DNA of 38,212 nucleotides from Saprospiraceae bacterium. Its GTDB lineage: Bacteria > Bacteroidota > Bacteroidia > Chitinophagales > Saprospiraceae. A program made the translations under genes and the position numbers. Shown here one piece after another: positions 18,004-26,574 of this stretch. Where the stretch lies: positions 329 to 38,540 of the forward strand of contig JAHDBE010000005.1 in assembly GCA_020630555.1 (NCBI GenBank). Reading direction: 5' to 3'. The notes beneath the pieces are model-generated. The model was not told the origin of the DNA. It searched no databases and saw nothing but the letters and a program-made list of their open reading frames with translations. The number at the start of each line of letters is the position of its first letter. The first letter of the stretch is position 1.

Positions 18004-19291
18004 CAATACACATAGCGATGGTTTTTATTTAGAATTGCTTGATCAACTGGCACAAGGCAAAATAACTCGTGATGATCTATACCTTTTGCAGAAAAGAGCC
18101 CTTGATGATCCGTTTATAGCGGATGCACTAGAGGGTTTTATTGACCATGACAATGAGGACCATACTGCCATAATCGATCGTATAAAACCGTCAAGACATG
18201 TGCATACTGAGAATAAAATACGCCGTATGTGGTGGCCTATTGCAGCGTCTATTTTACTTATTGCCGTTTCGGGAGTTTTATATTTTGACTCTACTAGGAC
18301 GAGCGATTTTGTGGAATCCGAATCTTCCGATTCCAGTGAAATCCCTATTCTTGCCCAGGGTAAAACAGAAGAGGCTAATGACCGAATTAATGCCCTTTTA
18401 GAGCCTTTGGAGGAAAAAGAGGACTCCAATATTTTAAGTAAAGATCTTTCCAAAAAATCAAAGAAAACAGCGAATCCCGCAGAAAAGAACCTACAACCTA
18501 AAGAGGATGTAGTATCTCAAAAAAGCAAGAAAACCTCTGAAAAATTGACTCATGAAAATGAGCCATTAGATGAGTCGAGTGTTGATGAAGAAATCGCTAG
18601 TGTACCAATAATTCGAGGGAGCTCGAGTCGCGTTCAAGAGGTTCAAATTGATGGAGTTCCGATCCAGACGAAAACTTCAATAGAATTGAATAGCCTTAAA
18701 GGGCGCGTATTGGATAGAAATAAAAATGTTTTAATCGGGGCGCAAGTTGTTGTGACTGATGCGCTATCTAATAGTTCTGTAACTAGCACAGATATGGATG
18801 GCAACTTCAATTTTGATAAACTGGATACAGGAGAAGTAGAATTAAAAATCGCCTATACGGGTTACGAGCCTTATGTCATGGGAAACATGTATATAGAACC
18901 TGGTCAAAACCTTATGGAGGTTGAGATGGTCGAAGGAGCCCTGTTAGATGAAATAGTGGTTTTAGATTATGCCCAGGCTAAAAAGAAATCCAGTATTGAG
19001 AATTCTTACAAACAAGATGTGAATGCCTTGCCTGAAATGGGTTATGAAGAATTAGAGCTATTTGTGCATCGTGAAAAAGTAGTAATGCAGTCAGATTTTG
19101 GATCTGTTGGCTATGTACTATTACAATTTCTTATTCTCGAAAATGGAGAAATAGATCAAATCAAAATCATCGAATCGACAACCACCTCACGAAACTCCGA
19201 AGCCACCCGGATTATTAAGGATGCGGGTAAATGGAAATTAAAAGAGGGAATACAAGCCCCTTATTTAATGACTTATCGAATGGATTTCTAG
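17993..19291 (+). CDS. Anti-sigma-factor-like membrane protein with carboxypeptidase-regulatory-like and TonB-C-like domains
   Basis: A 432-residue single-pass protein. The short N-terminal cytoplasmic part (1-79) has LLDQLAQGKITRDDLYLLQK and DPFIADALEGF, a pattern seen in Bacteroidota anti-sigma regulators. The membrane segment is at about 80-98. A charged Lys/Glu/Ser linker covers about 100-200. Residues 206-224 (IIRGSSSRVQEVQIDGVPI) look like the IRG...IDGVPI core of a TonB-receptor plug. Residues 235-312 are a carboxypeptidase-regulatory-like domain (LKGRVLDRNKNVLIGAQVVV to IAYTGYEPY), followed by LLDEIVV, as at the plug entrance of SusC-type receptors. The last 60 residues resemble a TonB C-terminal domain. 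It overlaps the sigma gene, so it most likely controls it. How the signal reaches it is unknown. Confidence 0.75.
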   Translation: MSINNTHSDGFYLELLDQLAQGKITRDDLYLLQKRALDDPFIADALEGFIDHDNEDHTAIIDRIKPSRHVHTENKIRRMWWPIAASILLIAVSGVLYFDSTRTSDFVESESSDSSEIPILAQGKTEEANDRINALLEPLEEKEDSNILSKDLSKKSKKTANPAEKNLQPKEDVVSQKSKKTSEKLTHENEPLDESSVDEEIASVPIIRGSSSRVQEVQIDGVPIQTKTSIELNSLKGRVLDRNKNVLIGAQVVVTDALSNSSVTSTDMDGNFNFDKLDTGEVELKIAYTGYEPYVMGNMYIEPGQNLMEVEMVEGALLDEIVVLDYAQAKKKSSIENSYKQDVNALPEMGYEELELFVHREKVVMQSDFGSVGYVLLQFLILENGEIDQIKIIESTTTSRNSEATRIIKDAGKWKLKEGIQAPYLMTYRMDF

Positions 19292-19321
19292 ATTAGTAGA
19301 AAAAGACGAACCCAAACTCAA

Positions 19322-19329
19322 TAAATTTG
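19322..19329 (+). promoter_or_regulatory. Possible -7 element upstream of the HtrA-type protease
   Basis: TAAATTTG is a perfect match to TAnnTTTG, 34 bases before the ATG at 19364. No TTTG -33 element at the usual distance is apparent, so it is a candidate only. Confidence 0.4.
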
Positions 19330-19363
19330 TTTCTTATTACGATAAGTAATAAAAGCCAGACAG

Positions 19364-20554
19364 ATGAAATTTGGACAGATATTAATTTGGGTAATTTTAG
19401 TGGGATTCGGTTTTTACTTGGGCACGGGTCTAAAAACAACGAATACCTCAGAATTAGATTTAGAATCCATTCCGACAGGAGCAGATGCAGATTTTAATGG
19501 GGAGCCCGCTGTTAAGAATACACAAGTGGCCTCTGTTTCTACAGAACGTACGCCAAATTGGGATGAAAATGCCACCGTCATTGTAACAGATGTAGAGAAA
19601 GCGACAATTGAGCTTTTCGAAAAATCTGCACCATCTGTAGTTTTTGTTACATCCACAAGTCTTGAAAGTGATCGCTGGTCTAGAAATGTTTATGAAATCC
19701 CCAAAGGCACAGGAACAGGTTTTATTTGGGATGATGAAGGTCATATTGTGACTAATTTTCATGTCATAAAAGATGGTCAGAAATGGGAAATAACCTTAGC
19801 CGATCAATCTATTTATCCGGCTGAGCTTGTCGGCTATGAACCCAGAAAAGATCTCGCCGTTCTTAAAATCAATGCCCCTAAAAACAAATTACGTGCTTTA
19901 CCGGTAGGAACATCTTATGATCTTAAAGTGGGACAGTCTGTTTATGCCATTGGTAATCCATTTGGCTTGGACCAGACCCTTACTACTGGAGTGATAAGTG
20001 CCTTGGGCCGCGAGATAGAGTCCCTAGCAAGAATTCCAATTAGAGATGTAATACAGACAGATGCCGCGATTAATCCTGGAAATTCGGGAGGACCTTTGTT
20101 AAATTCATCAGGAAGACTAATTGGTGTAAATACCGCGATTTATAGCCCATCAGGAGCTTCAGTAGGCATAGGATTTTCAATACCAGTTGACATCGTGAGT
20201 TGGGTAATTCCCGACTTAATCGAATTTGGAGAAGTCCGAAGACCTATGTTAGGTGTAGAATTGGTATCCATGCAGCTAATGGAAAGATGGGAAATAGAAG
20301 GAGCGATGATCGCTGCATTAACACCAAATGGGTCCGCATCAAAAGTAGGTATGCAAGATACTCAAACAGGAACTCAAGGAGGGATACGTCGATTTGGAGA
20401 TATTATCGTCGGTATAAATAACGCCGATATAAAAAATAATAACGATCTGATTTTAGCTTTAGAAAAATATAAGCCGGGTGATGTAGTCCAAGTAAAATTT
20501 ATCCGAGACGAACAGGTACAAAACCTAGAAATTAAATTAGGATCTTCTCTTTAA
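19364..20554 (+). CDS. DegP/HtrA-type periplasmic serine protease (S1C) with PDZ domain
   Basis: Degrades or refolds damaged envelope proteins. The N-terminal hydrophobic segment (about 5-21) is a membrane anchor or uncleaved signal. The trypsin-like domain has the complete triad: His133 in TNFHVI, Asp163 in RKDLAVLKI and Ser241 in INPGNSGGPLL. One PDZ domain follows (about 280-396), with RRPMLGVELVSM, FGDIIVGINNADIKNNNDLI and a closing PGDVVQVKFIRDEQVQNLEI. At 396 residues with one PDZ it is closer to DegS or plant-type Deg1 than to two-PDZ DegP. It follows the sigma/anti-sigma pair by 72 bases, so it may be an envelope-stress target of that sigma factor; this is inference. Its stop shares TTAA at 20551-20554 with feoB. 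Confidence 0.95.
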   Translation: MKFGQILIWVILVGFGFYLGTGLKTTNTSELDLESIPTGADADFNGEPAVKNTQVASVSTERTPNWDENATVIVTDVEKATIELFEKSAPSVVFVTSTSLESDRWSRNVYEIPKGTGTGFIWDDEGHIVTNFHVIKDGQKWEITLADQSIYPAELVGYEPRKDLAVLKINAPKNKLRALPVGTSYDLKVGQSVYAIGNPFGLDQTLTTGVISALGREIESLARIPIRDVIQTDAAINPGNSGGPLLNSSGRLIGVNTAIYSPSGASVGIGFSIPVDIVSWVIPDLIEFGEVRRPMLGVELVSMQLMERWEIEGAMIAALTPNGSASKVGMQDTQTGTQGGIRRFGDIIVGINNADIKNNNDLILALEKYKPGDVVQVKFIRDEQVQNLEIKLGSSL

Positions 20555-22653
20555 GATAAAATTTGATAAACGGCGAGTGCGCTGAAATAGGCGAGAATAG
20601 TCATGTAACAAAACTGAATAATAGGCCATTTCCAAGATTTCGTTTCACGTCTAGTTACGGCTAAAGTACTCATGCATTGCATGGCAAAAACATAAAAGAC
20701 AAGAAGAGATAAGGATGTTGCTAGATCAAATCTTGGCTTGTTCGTTTCAGGGTTAATCTCCGCACCTAATCTCTCCCGAATAGTGGAATCTTCCTCTGCA
20801 CTTCCAATCGCGTAAATACTTGCCATTGTTCCTACGAAAACCTCACGTGCTGCGAAAGAGCTCAGTAAAGCTATACCAATTTTCCAGTCGTACCCCAGAG
20901 GCCTTATGACTGGTTCTATAAATTTTCCGATATGTCCAGCATATGAGTTTTCTAATTGGTATGCAGCTATTAAATCAGCCGTTTCATTTTCAGCGAGTTG
21001 TTGTGATCTTGATTCCGTGAGAGCTAATTCCTCGGCTTTCGCCAAAGAATCTCCAGGACCGTAATTGGCAAGAAACCATAACAGAATCGAGATGACAAAA
21101 ATGACTTTCCCTGCCTCGATGACGAAGGTCATGACCTTTTCTTTTACAGTGTAAATGACATTTTTCCAAAGAGGAGCTTTATACTGAGGGAGTTCCATGA
21201 TTAAATAAGATGACTCATTTGTGCTTAGTAATTTTTTAAACACGTATGCCGAGCTCAAGGCAGCAACAATTCCTAGTAGATATAAGCCCATAAACACAAG
21301 TCCTTGGGCATTAAATATCCCCCATACGTCTGTGGCTGGAACCACAAAAGCTACCAAGATGGCATAAACCGGAATTCGCGCCGAGCAAGAAATAAGTGGA
21401 GATACCATAATTGTAATTAGGCGCTCTTTCCAATTTCCAATGGTTCTGGTGGACATGATGGCCGGAATTGCACAAGCACCACTACTTACCAAAGCGACTA
21501 TACTTCTTCCATTTAAACCGAATCGCTGCATTAAACCATCAAACATGTAAACCGCACGAGACATATACCCTGACTCTTCCAAAAGCGCTATAATCAGAAA
21601 AAGGATAGCAATCTGTGGTATGAAAATGAGAATACCCCCAAGACCAGCTATAATACCATCTACCAGTAGACTTCGAAACCATGATTCAGGTAAATAAGCA
21701 TTGACCAGATTGCCGAGTTCCGAAAATCCCAAATCAATCATATCCATAGGCCAAGAGGACCAAGCATAAATCGCTTGGAAAACAAATAACATTATGCAAA
21801 AGAAAAGAATTGGACCGATTATTCGATGGGTAATAATCGAGTCGATTTTATCTGTAAAACTGTTGTCAGTGGTCGGATTATTTTTTGAAATGGATAAGCC
21901 TTCAATAAAATGAAACCTCTGAAGTGTTTCCTGAATTTGATAATCTAATACATTGATATTCTGAGTCTCCAGACTTTCGTCAATGAGATTTCTTTCATCA
22001 CTATTTAATCCAGATATCCATGAGCTATGATGCAGACGCAAAGTGTTTTGATAAACATTAGAAGTCGATCCAAAAATGTCTTTACATAACGCAATTAAAT
22101 TTTCTGGACTTGAAAATATTTTTGAATTCGATGTATAGACAGTCGATCCATTTAAAAAATCCTTAAGAGCATGTTTTAAAAAAGCAATGCCATCTTGCTC
22201 TCTAACCGAAATAGGAATTATGGGGATTTTTAATTTTTTCTCTAAGTTTTTGACTTTCGTCAAATAGTCCTCTTCATAAAGGTCTATCATGTTTAGACAC
22301 AAAATCATCGGAATTTTTAAATCTATGATCTGCGTGGCTAAAAGTAGGTGCCTTTCTATGTTATTTATATCGGCGACGTATACAACGAGATCAGGATAAT
22401 CTTCATGTTTAGGATTTGAGAGAATATCGACAACAATTTTTTCGTCTGAAGTATTGGGATATAAACTATAGCATCCTGGTAAATCAATGAGCTCGGCTCT
22501 TTGGTCTTCTAAATTTAGAGTGCCTGTTTTTTTATCAATAGTGACTCCTGGAAAATTACTAATCTTTTGTTGAAGACCAGTCAGCAAATTAAACAAGCTG
22601 GATTTACCACTATTAGGATTGCCTACTAACGCTATTTTTTTAAGATCGCTCAT
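20551..22653 (-). CDS. feoB: Ferrous iron transport protein B
   Basis: Inner-membrane Fe(II) transporter with a cytosolic GTPase domain. The G domain (about 1-170) shows G1 GNPNSGKSSLFN, a switch region with NFPGVTID, G3 DLPGCYSLYP and G4 NMID. The membrane part begins near residue 280 and contains the two Gate regions, with GLGGILIFIPQIAILFL, GLNGRSIVALVSSGACAIPA and SCSARIPVYAILVAFVVPA; the cysteine-containing segments are those linked to iron passage. Length is 700 residues, a little short of the E. coli protein (773). feoA lies four bases upstream. There is no feoC. Three TTGRCGAAAGYC dodecamers lie inside this gene (21034, 21972, 22252). Its stop shares a TTAA palindrome with the HtrA-type gene. 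Confidence 0.98.
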   Translation of the reverse strand: MSDLKKIALVGNPNSGKSSLFNLLTGLQQKISNFPGVTIDKKTGTLNLEDQRAELIDLPGCYSLYPNTSDEKIVVDILSNPKHEDYPDLVVYVADINNIERHLLLATQIIDLKIPMILCLNMIDLYEEDYLTKVKNLEKKLKIPIIPISVREQDGIAFLKHALKDFLNGSTVYTSNSKIFSSPENLIALCKDIFGSTSNVYQNTLRLHHSSWISGLNSDERNLIDESLETQNINVLDYQIQETLQRFHFIEGLSISKNNPTTDNSFTDKIDSIITHRIIGPILFFCIMLFVFQAIYAWSSWPMDMIDLGFSELGNLVNAYLPESWFRSLLVDGIIAGLGGILIFIPQIAILFLIIALLEESGYMSRAVYMFDGLMQRFGLNGRSIVALVSSGACAIPAIMSTRTIGNWKERLITIMVSPLISCSARIPVYAILVAFVVPATDVWGIFNAQGLVFMGLYLLGIVAALSSAYVFKKLLSTNESSYLIMELPQYKAPLWKNVIYTVKEKVMTFVIEAGKVIFVISILLWFLANYGPGDSLAKAEELALTESRSQQLAENETADLIAAYQLENSYAGHIGKFIEPVIRPLGYDWKIGIALLSSFAAREVFVGTMASIYAIGSAEEDSTIRERLGAEINPETNKPRFDLATSLSLLVFYVFAMQCMSTLAVTRRETKSWKWPIIQFCYMTILAYFSALAVYQILS
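21034..21045 (-). repeat. Dodecamer repeat TTGGCGAAAGCC in feoB
   Basis: Exact G/C-subtype copy, read in the sense direction of feoB where it encodes LAKA. It is the only G/C-subtype copy on the minus strand of the window. Confidence 0.7.
21972..21983 (-). repeat. Dodecamer repeat TTGACGAAAGTC in feoB
   Basis: Exact A/T-subtype copy in the sense direction of feoB, but in a different codon phase from most copies (encodes part of IDESL). The phase difference argues against a purely protein-level cause. Confidence 0.7.
22252..22263 (-). repeat. Dodecamer repeat TTGACGAAAGTC in feoB
   Basis: Exact A/T-subtype copy, sense to feoB and encoding LTKV in the GTPase region. The next copy is 268 bases away at 21983. 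Confidence 0.7.
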
Positions 22654-22657
22654 CCCA

Positions 22658-22882
22658 TTAGTTTAATAATATGCACTTTGCTTCATCACGACGTAAAGCA
22701 ATTAATTGGTGTTCTAATCTCAAATAGTAACTCCGACTAAACAAAGATTTCCGTACAAGTGTAATTCTAGAATTTGGCTTAAAGCCAATGGTATGCAAAG
22801 AGGCGGCCACCGGATTTTTGGCGAAGCCTATTATGACAGCGGTTTCTCCGGGTTTAAGATCTATAATACTTCTTCTATACAC
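22658..22882 (-). CDS. feoA: Ferrous iron transport protein A
   Basis: A 74-residue SH3-like small protein that assists FeoB at the inner face of the membrane. It shows LKPGETAVIIGF, HTIGFKPNSRITLVRKSLF and a terminal block with ALRRDEAKCILL, matching the FeoA fold in order and length. The start is a GTG ending at 22882 (MYRRSIIDLKPG); no ATG is available nearby. feoB begins four bases downstream, so the two are one transcription unit. The divergent Crp/Fnr gene starts 142 bases away and may regulate it. Confidence 0.93.
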   Translation of the reverse strand: MYRRSIIDLKPGETAVIIGFAKNPVAASLHTIGFKPNSRITLVRKSLFSRSYYLRLEHQLIALRRDEAKCILLN

Positions 22883-23024
22883 TTTTTAATTAGTCTAAAT
22901 ATGGTCGACGAAGGTATTAACATTTACGGATTTCAACTTGTTTCAAAAAAAAATTCTGTCAGAATAGGGGTTTTGCAAATTTCCGTCGTATTAGATGAAA
23001 GATTGTTTACGAAAACTGACCGCT

Positions 23025-23714
23025 ATGAACGATTCTTCGAAATTTTTAGCTCTTAAAGACTTTCCAGTTTTTTCTATGATAGACGACCACAGTTTGAATG
23101 ATTTGGCGTCAAAAGTGGACTTTGTGAGATGTGAAAAAGGAAAAAAGATTTATCGAATGGATCAAAACATTCAATTCGTATATGTCATCCTTAAAGGTTC
23201 AGTTAAAATTGGTCGAAATACAGGTAGTGGTCGCGTTATGATTAAAGATTTGGTCTATGAAAATGAAATCTTTGGTGAAAATGTCTTCACATCTGTAGAT
23301 CGTAGACAAGAATTTGCAGAAACTATTCAATCCACGAGTTATTTTAAAATTCCTCTTGAAGTATTTAAAGATCTGATTGTACATCATCCGGAGTTTGCCG
23401 ATGAGATTATGAAAATCATTGTTGAGCGACTTAATGCCCTTGAAAGTCGAATTCGAAGTTTCGTATTTGACAAAGCAAAACAAAGGATTGTTGATTTTAT
23501 AAAACGAACAGGAGAATTAAGAGGGATAAAAATAGGTCTGGACGAATGTTTAATAAATCATGGTTTATCTCACAAGGAGATTGCGTTGATTACGGATACA
23601 TCCAGACAAACAGTGGCTCGAGTATTGGGTGAATTAAAAAAAGACAATGTGATTCACTTTAGTGCCCGCAAGCCTAGTAAGATATTAATCAGAGGAGATT
23701 TTGGTTTAAGTTAA
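23025..23714 (+). CDS. Crp/Fnr-family transcriptional regulator
   Basis: A 229-residue regulator. The cyclic-nucleotide-binding-like beta-roll covers about 10-130 (PVFSMIDDHSLNDLASKVDF, YVILKGSVKIGR, YENEIFGENVF). A dimerisation helix follows (IVERLNALESRIRSFVFDKA), then a winged helix-turn-helix near 181-215 (LSHKEIALITDTSRQTVARV). There is no N-terminal cysteine cluster, so it is not an oxygen-sensing iron-sulfur FNR. An in-frame ATG at 22995 is 10 codons upstream; I prefer 23025 because the family-like sequence begins just after it. It is divergent from feoAB, a common place for a regulator of iron uptake or of anaerobic growth. Its ligand cannot be told. Confidence 0.92.
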   Translation: MNDSSKFLALKDFPVFSMIDDHSLNDLASKVDFVRCEKGKKIYRMDQNIQFVYVILKGSVKIGRNTGSGRVMIKDLVYENEIFGENVFTSVDRRQEFAETIQSTSYFKIPLEVFKDLIVHHPEFADEIMKIIVERLNALESRIRSFVFDKAKQRIVDFIKRTGELRGIKIGLDECLINHGLSHKEIALITDTSRQTVARVLGELKKDNVIHFSARKPSKILIRGDFGLS

Positions 23715-23740
23715 TTAAGATAGTTGGTTTTTCGTTTTTT

Positions 23741-23769
23741 AAAGCTCTTGTCCCGCAAGGGCTTTTTTT
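23741..23769 (+). terminator. Intrinsic terminator of the Crp/Fnr gene
   Basis: Ten bases at 23741-23750 pair with 23756-23765 (one G-T wobble) around the loop TCCCG, followed by seven T residues (23763-23769). The T-run runs straight into the stop codon of the convergent aroA gene. Confidence 0.88.
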
Positions 23770-25031
23770 CATTCCCCTTGAATAGTAAATCCTAAACTTT
23801 CTAAATCCTTCCAAAATGTGGGATAGGATTTATTAACAACCGAAGGGTCATTGATTCTAACAGAATTCAAAATTCCAAGGCATGCCAAAGACATGGCCAT
23901 TCTGTGATCTTGATAGCTATCAAATACAGGGACATCTTTAAAAGTACATTGACCTTCTTGCATAAAATAGTTGACTCCTTTTTTTGAAAAACGATCAGGT
24001 AATTGGCTCAAATAAACTTGAGTTTTGGATAGTTCATTGGCCATGGCTTTTGTGCGATCCGTTTCTTTTATGGCCAGGGTTTGTAATCCAGAGAAAAGAC
24101 CTTTAGTACCCCATCCTGCGCATAAAGTAAAAACCGATTGTGCGATGTCTGGGCATTTTATAAAATCATATTCAAAGAATTCAGGAATAAGGTCGTCTTT
24201 CTTTTTAAGATGAATAAAATTTTCACCATAGCTTGTTTCTACACCAAATCGCCTTGCGATTCCAGTAATGGCTTGATCGGCTTGTAAACTCTCTTCGCTT
24301 AATCCATACAATTTTAAATCTAATTCTTTGGCGAAAGCCGCTAAAACGTAGTAATAACTCGCTGCGGACCAATCCGCCTCAACACGAAAATCCTGAGACG
24401 AATATGTGCCAGGAGAAACCTGTATAGAATGATTTTTCCAAGTTATTTCGGCACCAAAAAATTTCATTAATTCAGTGGTCATTTCGACATAAGGCCTAGA
24501 TACGAGTTCGTTTTTAATATGAATAGTTAAACCTTGAGGTAAACTAGGAGCGATTAAGAGCAAGGCAGAAATAAATTGACTACTGATATTTCCATTAATA
24601 TGAATCTCATTTGTAATCTGTCCTTTAAATGGATTTATTTGTAACGGCGGATAGCCTTCCTTTTCTAAATATTCTATATCTCCACCAATCTCTCTGAGGG
24701 CATCTACTAAAATTCCGATAGGACGCTGTTTCATTCGATCAGATCCCGTTATAATTTGTGTTTTCTCCTTCAGAGCATAATAGGCTGTGGAAAATCTCAT
24801 ACTCGTCCCTGCATGACCAATATCAATAGGCCCATCTATATTCGCCAATGCTTTTTTGAGATGATGTGTGTCATCGCTGGTAGAAAGATTTTCAAACTCA
24901 AATTGATCATTTGACAAAGCTCTAATGATGAGTACGCGATTAGAAATACTTTTAGAGCCATCTAACTTAACCGATCCAATTAGATTCGGATCTGATTTAC
25001 TTAATTCTATCTGTTTACTCAATGGGGCCAT
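23769..25031 (-). CDS. aroA: 3-phosphoshikimate 1-carboxyvinyltransferase (EPSP synthase)
   Basis: Joins shikimate-3-phosphate and phosphoenolpyruvate in the shikimate pathway to aromatic amino acids. The 420-residue protein has the family motifs in order: LDGSKSISNRVLIIRAL near the N-terminus, GHAGTSMRFSTAYYAL (the phosphoenolpyruvate-binding loop), SSQFISALLLIAPSL, and AIKETDRTKAMANEL. The C-terminal DHRMAMSLACLGI precedes NKSYPTFWKDL. The start overlaps the end of the OsmC-family gene by 13 bases, so it is translated from the same message as phoH and osmC. aroB is in the separate plus-strand cluster at 27641. One dodecamer lies antisense at 24328. Confidence 0.97.
   Translation of the reverse strand: MAPLSKQIELSKSDPNLIGSVKLDGSKSISNRVLIIRALSNDQFEFENLSTSDDTHHLKKALANIDGPIDIGHAGTSMRFSTAYYALKEKTQIITGSDRMKQRPIGILVDALREIGGDIEYLEKEGYPPLQINPFKGQITNEIHINGNISSQFISALLLIAPSLPQGLTIHIKNELVSRPYVEMTTELMKFFGAEITWKNHSIQVSPGTYSSQDFRVEADWSAASYYYVLAAFAKELDLKLYGLSEESLQADQAITGIARRFGVETSYGENFIHLKKKDDLIPEFFEYDFIKCPDIAQSVFTLCAGWGTKGLFSGLQTLAIKETDRTKAMANELSKTQVYLSQLPDRFSKKGVNYFMQEGQCTFKDVPVFDSYQDHRMAMSLACLGILNSVRINDPSVVNKSYPTFWKDLESLGFTIQGE
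24328..24339 (+). repeat. Dodecamer repeat TTGGCGAAAGCC, antisense to aroA
   Basis: Exact G/C-subtype copy on the plus strand, antisense to the aroA codons for AFAKE. Its orientation is independent of the protein sequence. Confidence 0.7.
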
Positions 25032-25426
25032 ATTATTTCGATCATCTCTTCGAGGTCATCACTTAAACTTCGAGCGACTGGACAATGATGAGCTGCTTTT
25101 TCTAATATATTCTTTTCAGCTTCAGAATATTTTTTATCAGGCATTTGAAGAACCACTTCAATCTTTGAAATACGTCTTGGGTTGGAAGTCATGACTTTCT
25201 TTATGGATGCTTTAGCACCCACCATGTCGATGTTTTTATCCATGGCTTTTATGCCCATAATTGTCAGGATGCAAGAGCCAAGAGATGTCGCCACTAAATC
25301 CGTGGGTGAAAAAGCTTCCCCTTTGCCACGGTTATCGGTGGGGGCATCGGTAAAAATTTGATTACCCGACTTTAAGTGCGTGGCTTCTGTTCGTAAATCA
25401 CCTAAATACACAACTTCAGAGGTCAT
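25019..25426 (-). CDS. OsmC/Ohr-family thiol peroxidase-like protein
   Basis: A 135-residue protein of the OsmC family, which reduces organic hydroperoxides through two cysteines. These are seen in TSLGSCILTIMGIKA and in HHCPVARSL at the expected distance. The intervening SKIEVVLQMPDKKYSEAEK also fits. It overlaps phoH by four bases (ATGA) and aroA by 13 bases, so translation is probably coupled. It belongs to the YhfA-like branch rather than Ohr by length, which I infer. Role in oxidative stress is by family only. Confidence 0.93.
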   Translation of the reverse strand: MTSEVVYLGDLRTEATHLKSGNQIFTDAPTDNRGKGEAFSPTDLVATSLGSCILTIMGIKAMDKNIDMVGAKASIKKVMTSNPRRISKIEVVLQMPDKKYSEAEKNILEKAAHHCPVARSLSDDLEEMIEIIWPH

Positions 25427-26403
25427 TCTTCTTCGCTTTTATTAAGAATTGGGTGTTGGTTTGCCTTGTGGTAGCGTTTAATGATCTCTTTGACTAGCCT
25501 ATGTCTGACGACATCTTCTGCGCCAAGATAAACACTTCCTATGCCGTTAACATCTTTTAAAATATCTAATGCTTGAAATAAGCCTGAGCGTTGATTTCTC
25601 GGCAAATCAATTTGTGATGGATCCCCAGTAATTATACACTTGGCATTTGGACCCAATCGTGTGAGGAACATTTTTATTTGGGGTGCGGTACAATTCTGAG
25701 CCTCATCTAAAATTATAAATGCATTATCAAGGGTACGACCCCGCATAAAAGCTAATGGGGCGACCTCGATGACGCGCTCGCCCATAAATTTCTTTAACTT
25801 ATCCGCTGGCAACATATCGTCCAAAGCATCGTAAAGTGGCCTTAAATAAGGATCGACTTTATCCTTGAGATCACCTGGTAAAAAACCGAGACTCTCTCCA
25901 GCTTCGACTGCAGGTCGGGTTAAAATAATTTTTCGAACAAGTCTATTCTTTAATGCTTTTACAGCCAATGCGACGGCGGTATAAGTTTTTCCGGTACCCG
26001 CTGGACCGATGGCAAAAACAATATCATTAGAATCTGAGCTGCTAACGAGTAGTTTTTGATTCTTCGTTTTGGCTTTAATGGCTCGTCCATTTCTGCCGTG
26101 CACAATGGTATTTCCTGTAGCCCTCTGCGGCACTTTATGTTCATATGGATTTCCACCTTCGAGCATGTCCTCAAGAATTTGATTAGTCAGTTCATGTTTC
26201 TCTCGAAGCATTTTGACCATGGTCTCGATCTTAGATTTGACCAATTGTGTGTCGTGCTTATTTCCGGCTAAACGCAGGTTACTTCCTCGAGAAGTTATCG
26301 TTAAATCGGGAAAAGCCTTCTTTAAAATTTTTAATCGGGAGTTTTTCTCTCCGTACAATTCGACTGGATCTACATCGTCGATAGTTAAAATGATTTCGCT
26401 CAA
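25423..26403 (-). CDS. phoH: PhoH-family ATPase
   Basis: A cytosolic P-loop NTPase of the PhoH/PhoL type, linked in other bacteria to RNA handling and phosphate stress. Walker A is AIGPAGTGKTYTAVALA; Walker B is AFIILDEAQNC; RPAVEAGESLGFLPGDLKDK is a strong family block. An N-terminal KH-like part begins SEIILTIDDVDPVELYGEKN. No ATG lies near the N-terminus. The frame is open to a TTG ending at 26466, but the first 21 residues from there do not look like the family. I prefer the TTG ending at 26403, which begins just before the conserved part (326 residues). It is first in a phoH-osmC-aroA unit. Confidence 0.94.
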   Translation of the reverse strand: MSEIILTIDDVDPVELYGEKNSRLKILKKAFPDLTITSRGSNLRLAGNKHDTQLVKSKIETMVKMLREKHELTNQILEDMLEGGNPYEHKVPQRATGNTIVHGRNGRAIKAKTKNQKLLVSSSDSNDIVFAIGPAGTGKTYTAVALAVKALKNRLVRKIILTRPAVEAGESLGFLPGDLKDKVDPYLRPLYDALDDMLPADKLKKFMGERVIEVAPLAFMRGRTLDNAFIILDEAQNCTAPQIKMFLTRLGPNAKCIITGDPSQIDLPRNQRSGLFQALDILKDVNGIGSVYLGAEDVVRHRLVKEIIKRYHKANQHPILNKSEEE

Positions 26404-26574
26404 TACGCTCTTTTTATTTCGTTTTAGGGTATAAAAGATATTTCTTTGTAGTATTAAAATGACCAAGTCGCTGATTAGTTCAGTTATTTGATCATAATTG
26501 AATCAAATTTTGGAAATATCTTCCAGTCTATCAAACCAGCACTGAGATTTTATTATTAAATCAACGAAACCTTC

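Noticed and set aside
18043-18453. 136-codon open frame antisense to the anti-sigma-like gene, and other long antisense frames
   Set aside because: They lie opposite well-supported genes and show no domain, signal peptide or start context of their own.
22774-22788. 15-base inverted repeat TTGGCTTAAAGCCAA inside feoA
   Set aside because: It shares the TTGGC/GCCAA ends with the dodecamer but not the CGAAAG core; one copy only, so likely coincidence.
22818-22828. TTGGCGAAGCC in feoA, one base shorter than the dodecamer
   Set aside because: The loop would be too short for the GNRA form; I excluded it from the count to keep the family definition strict.
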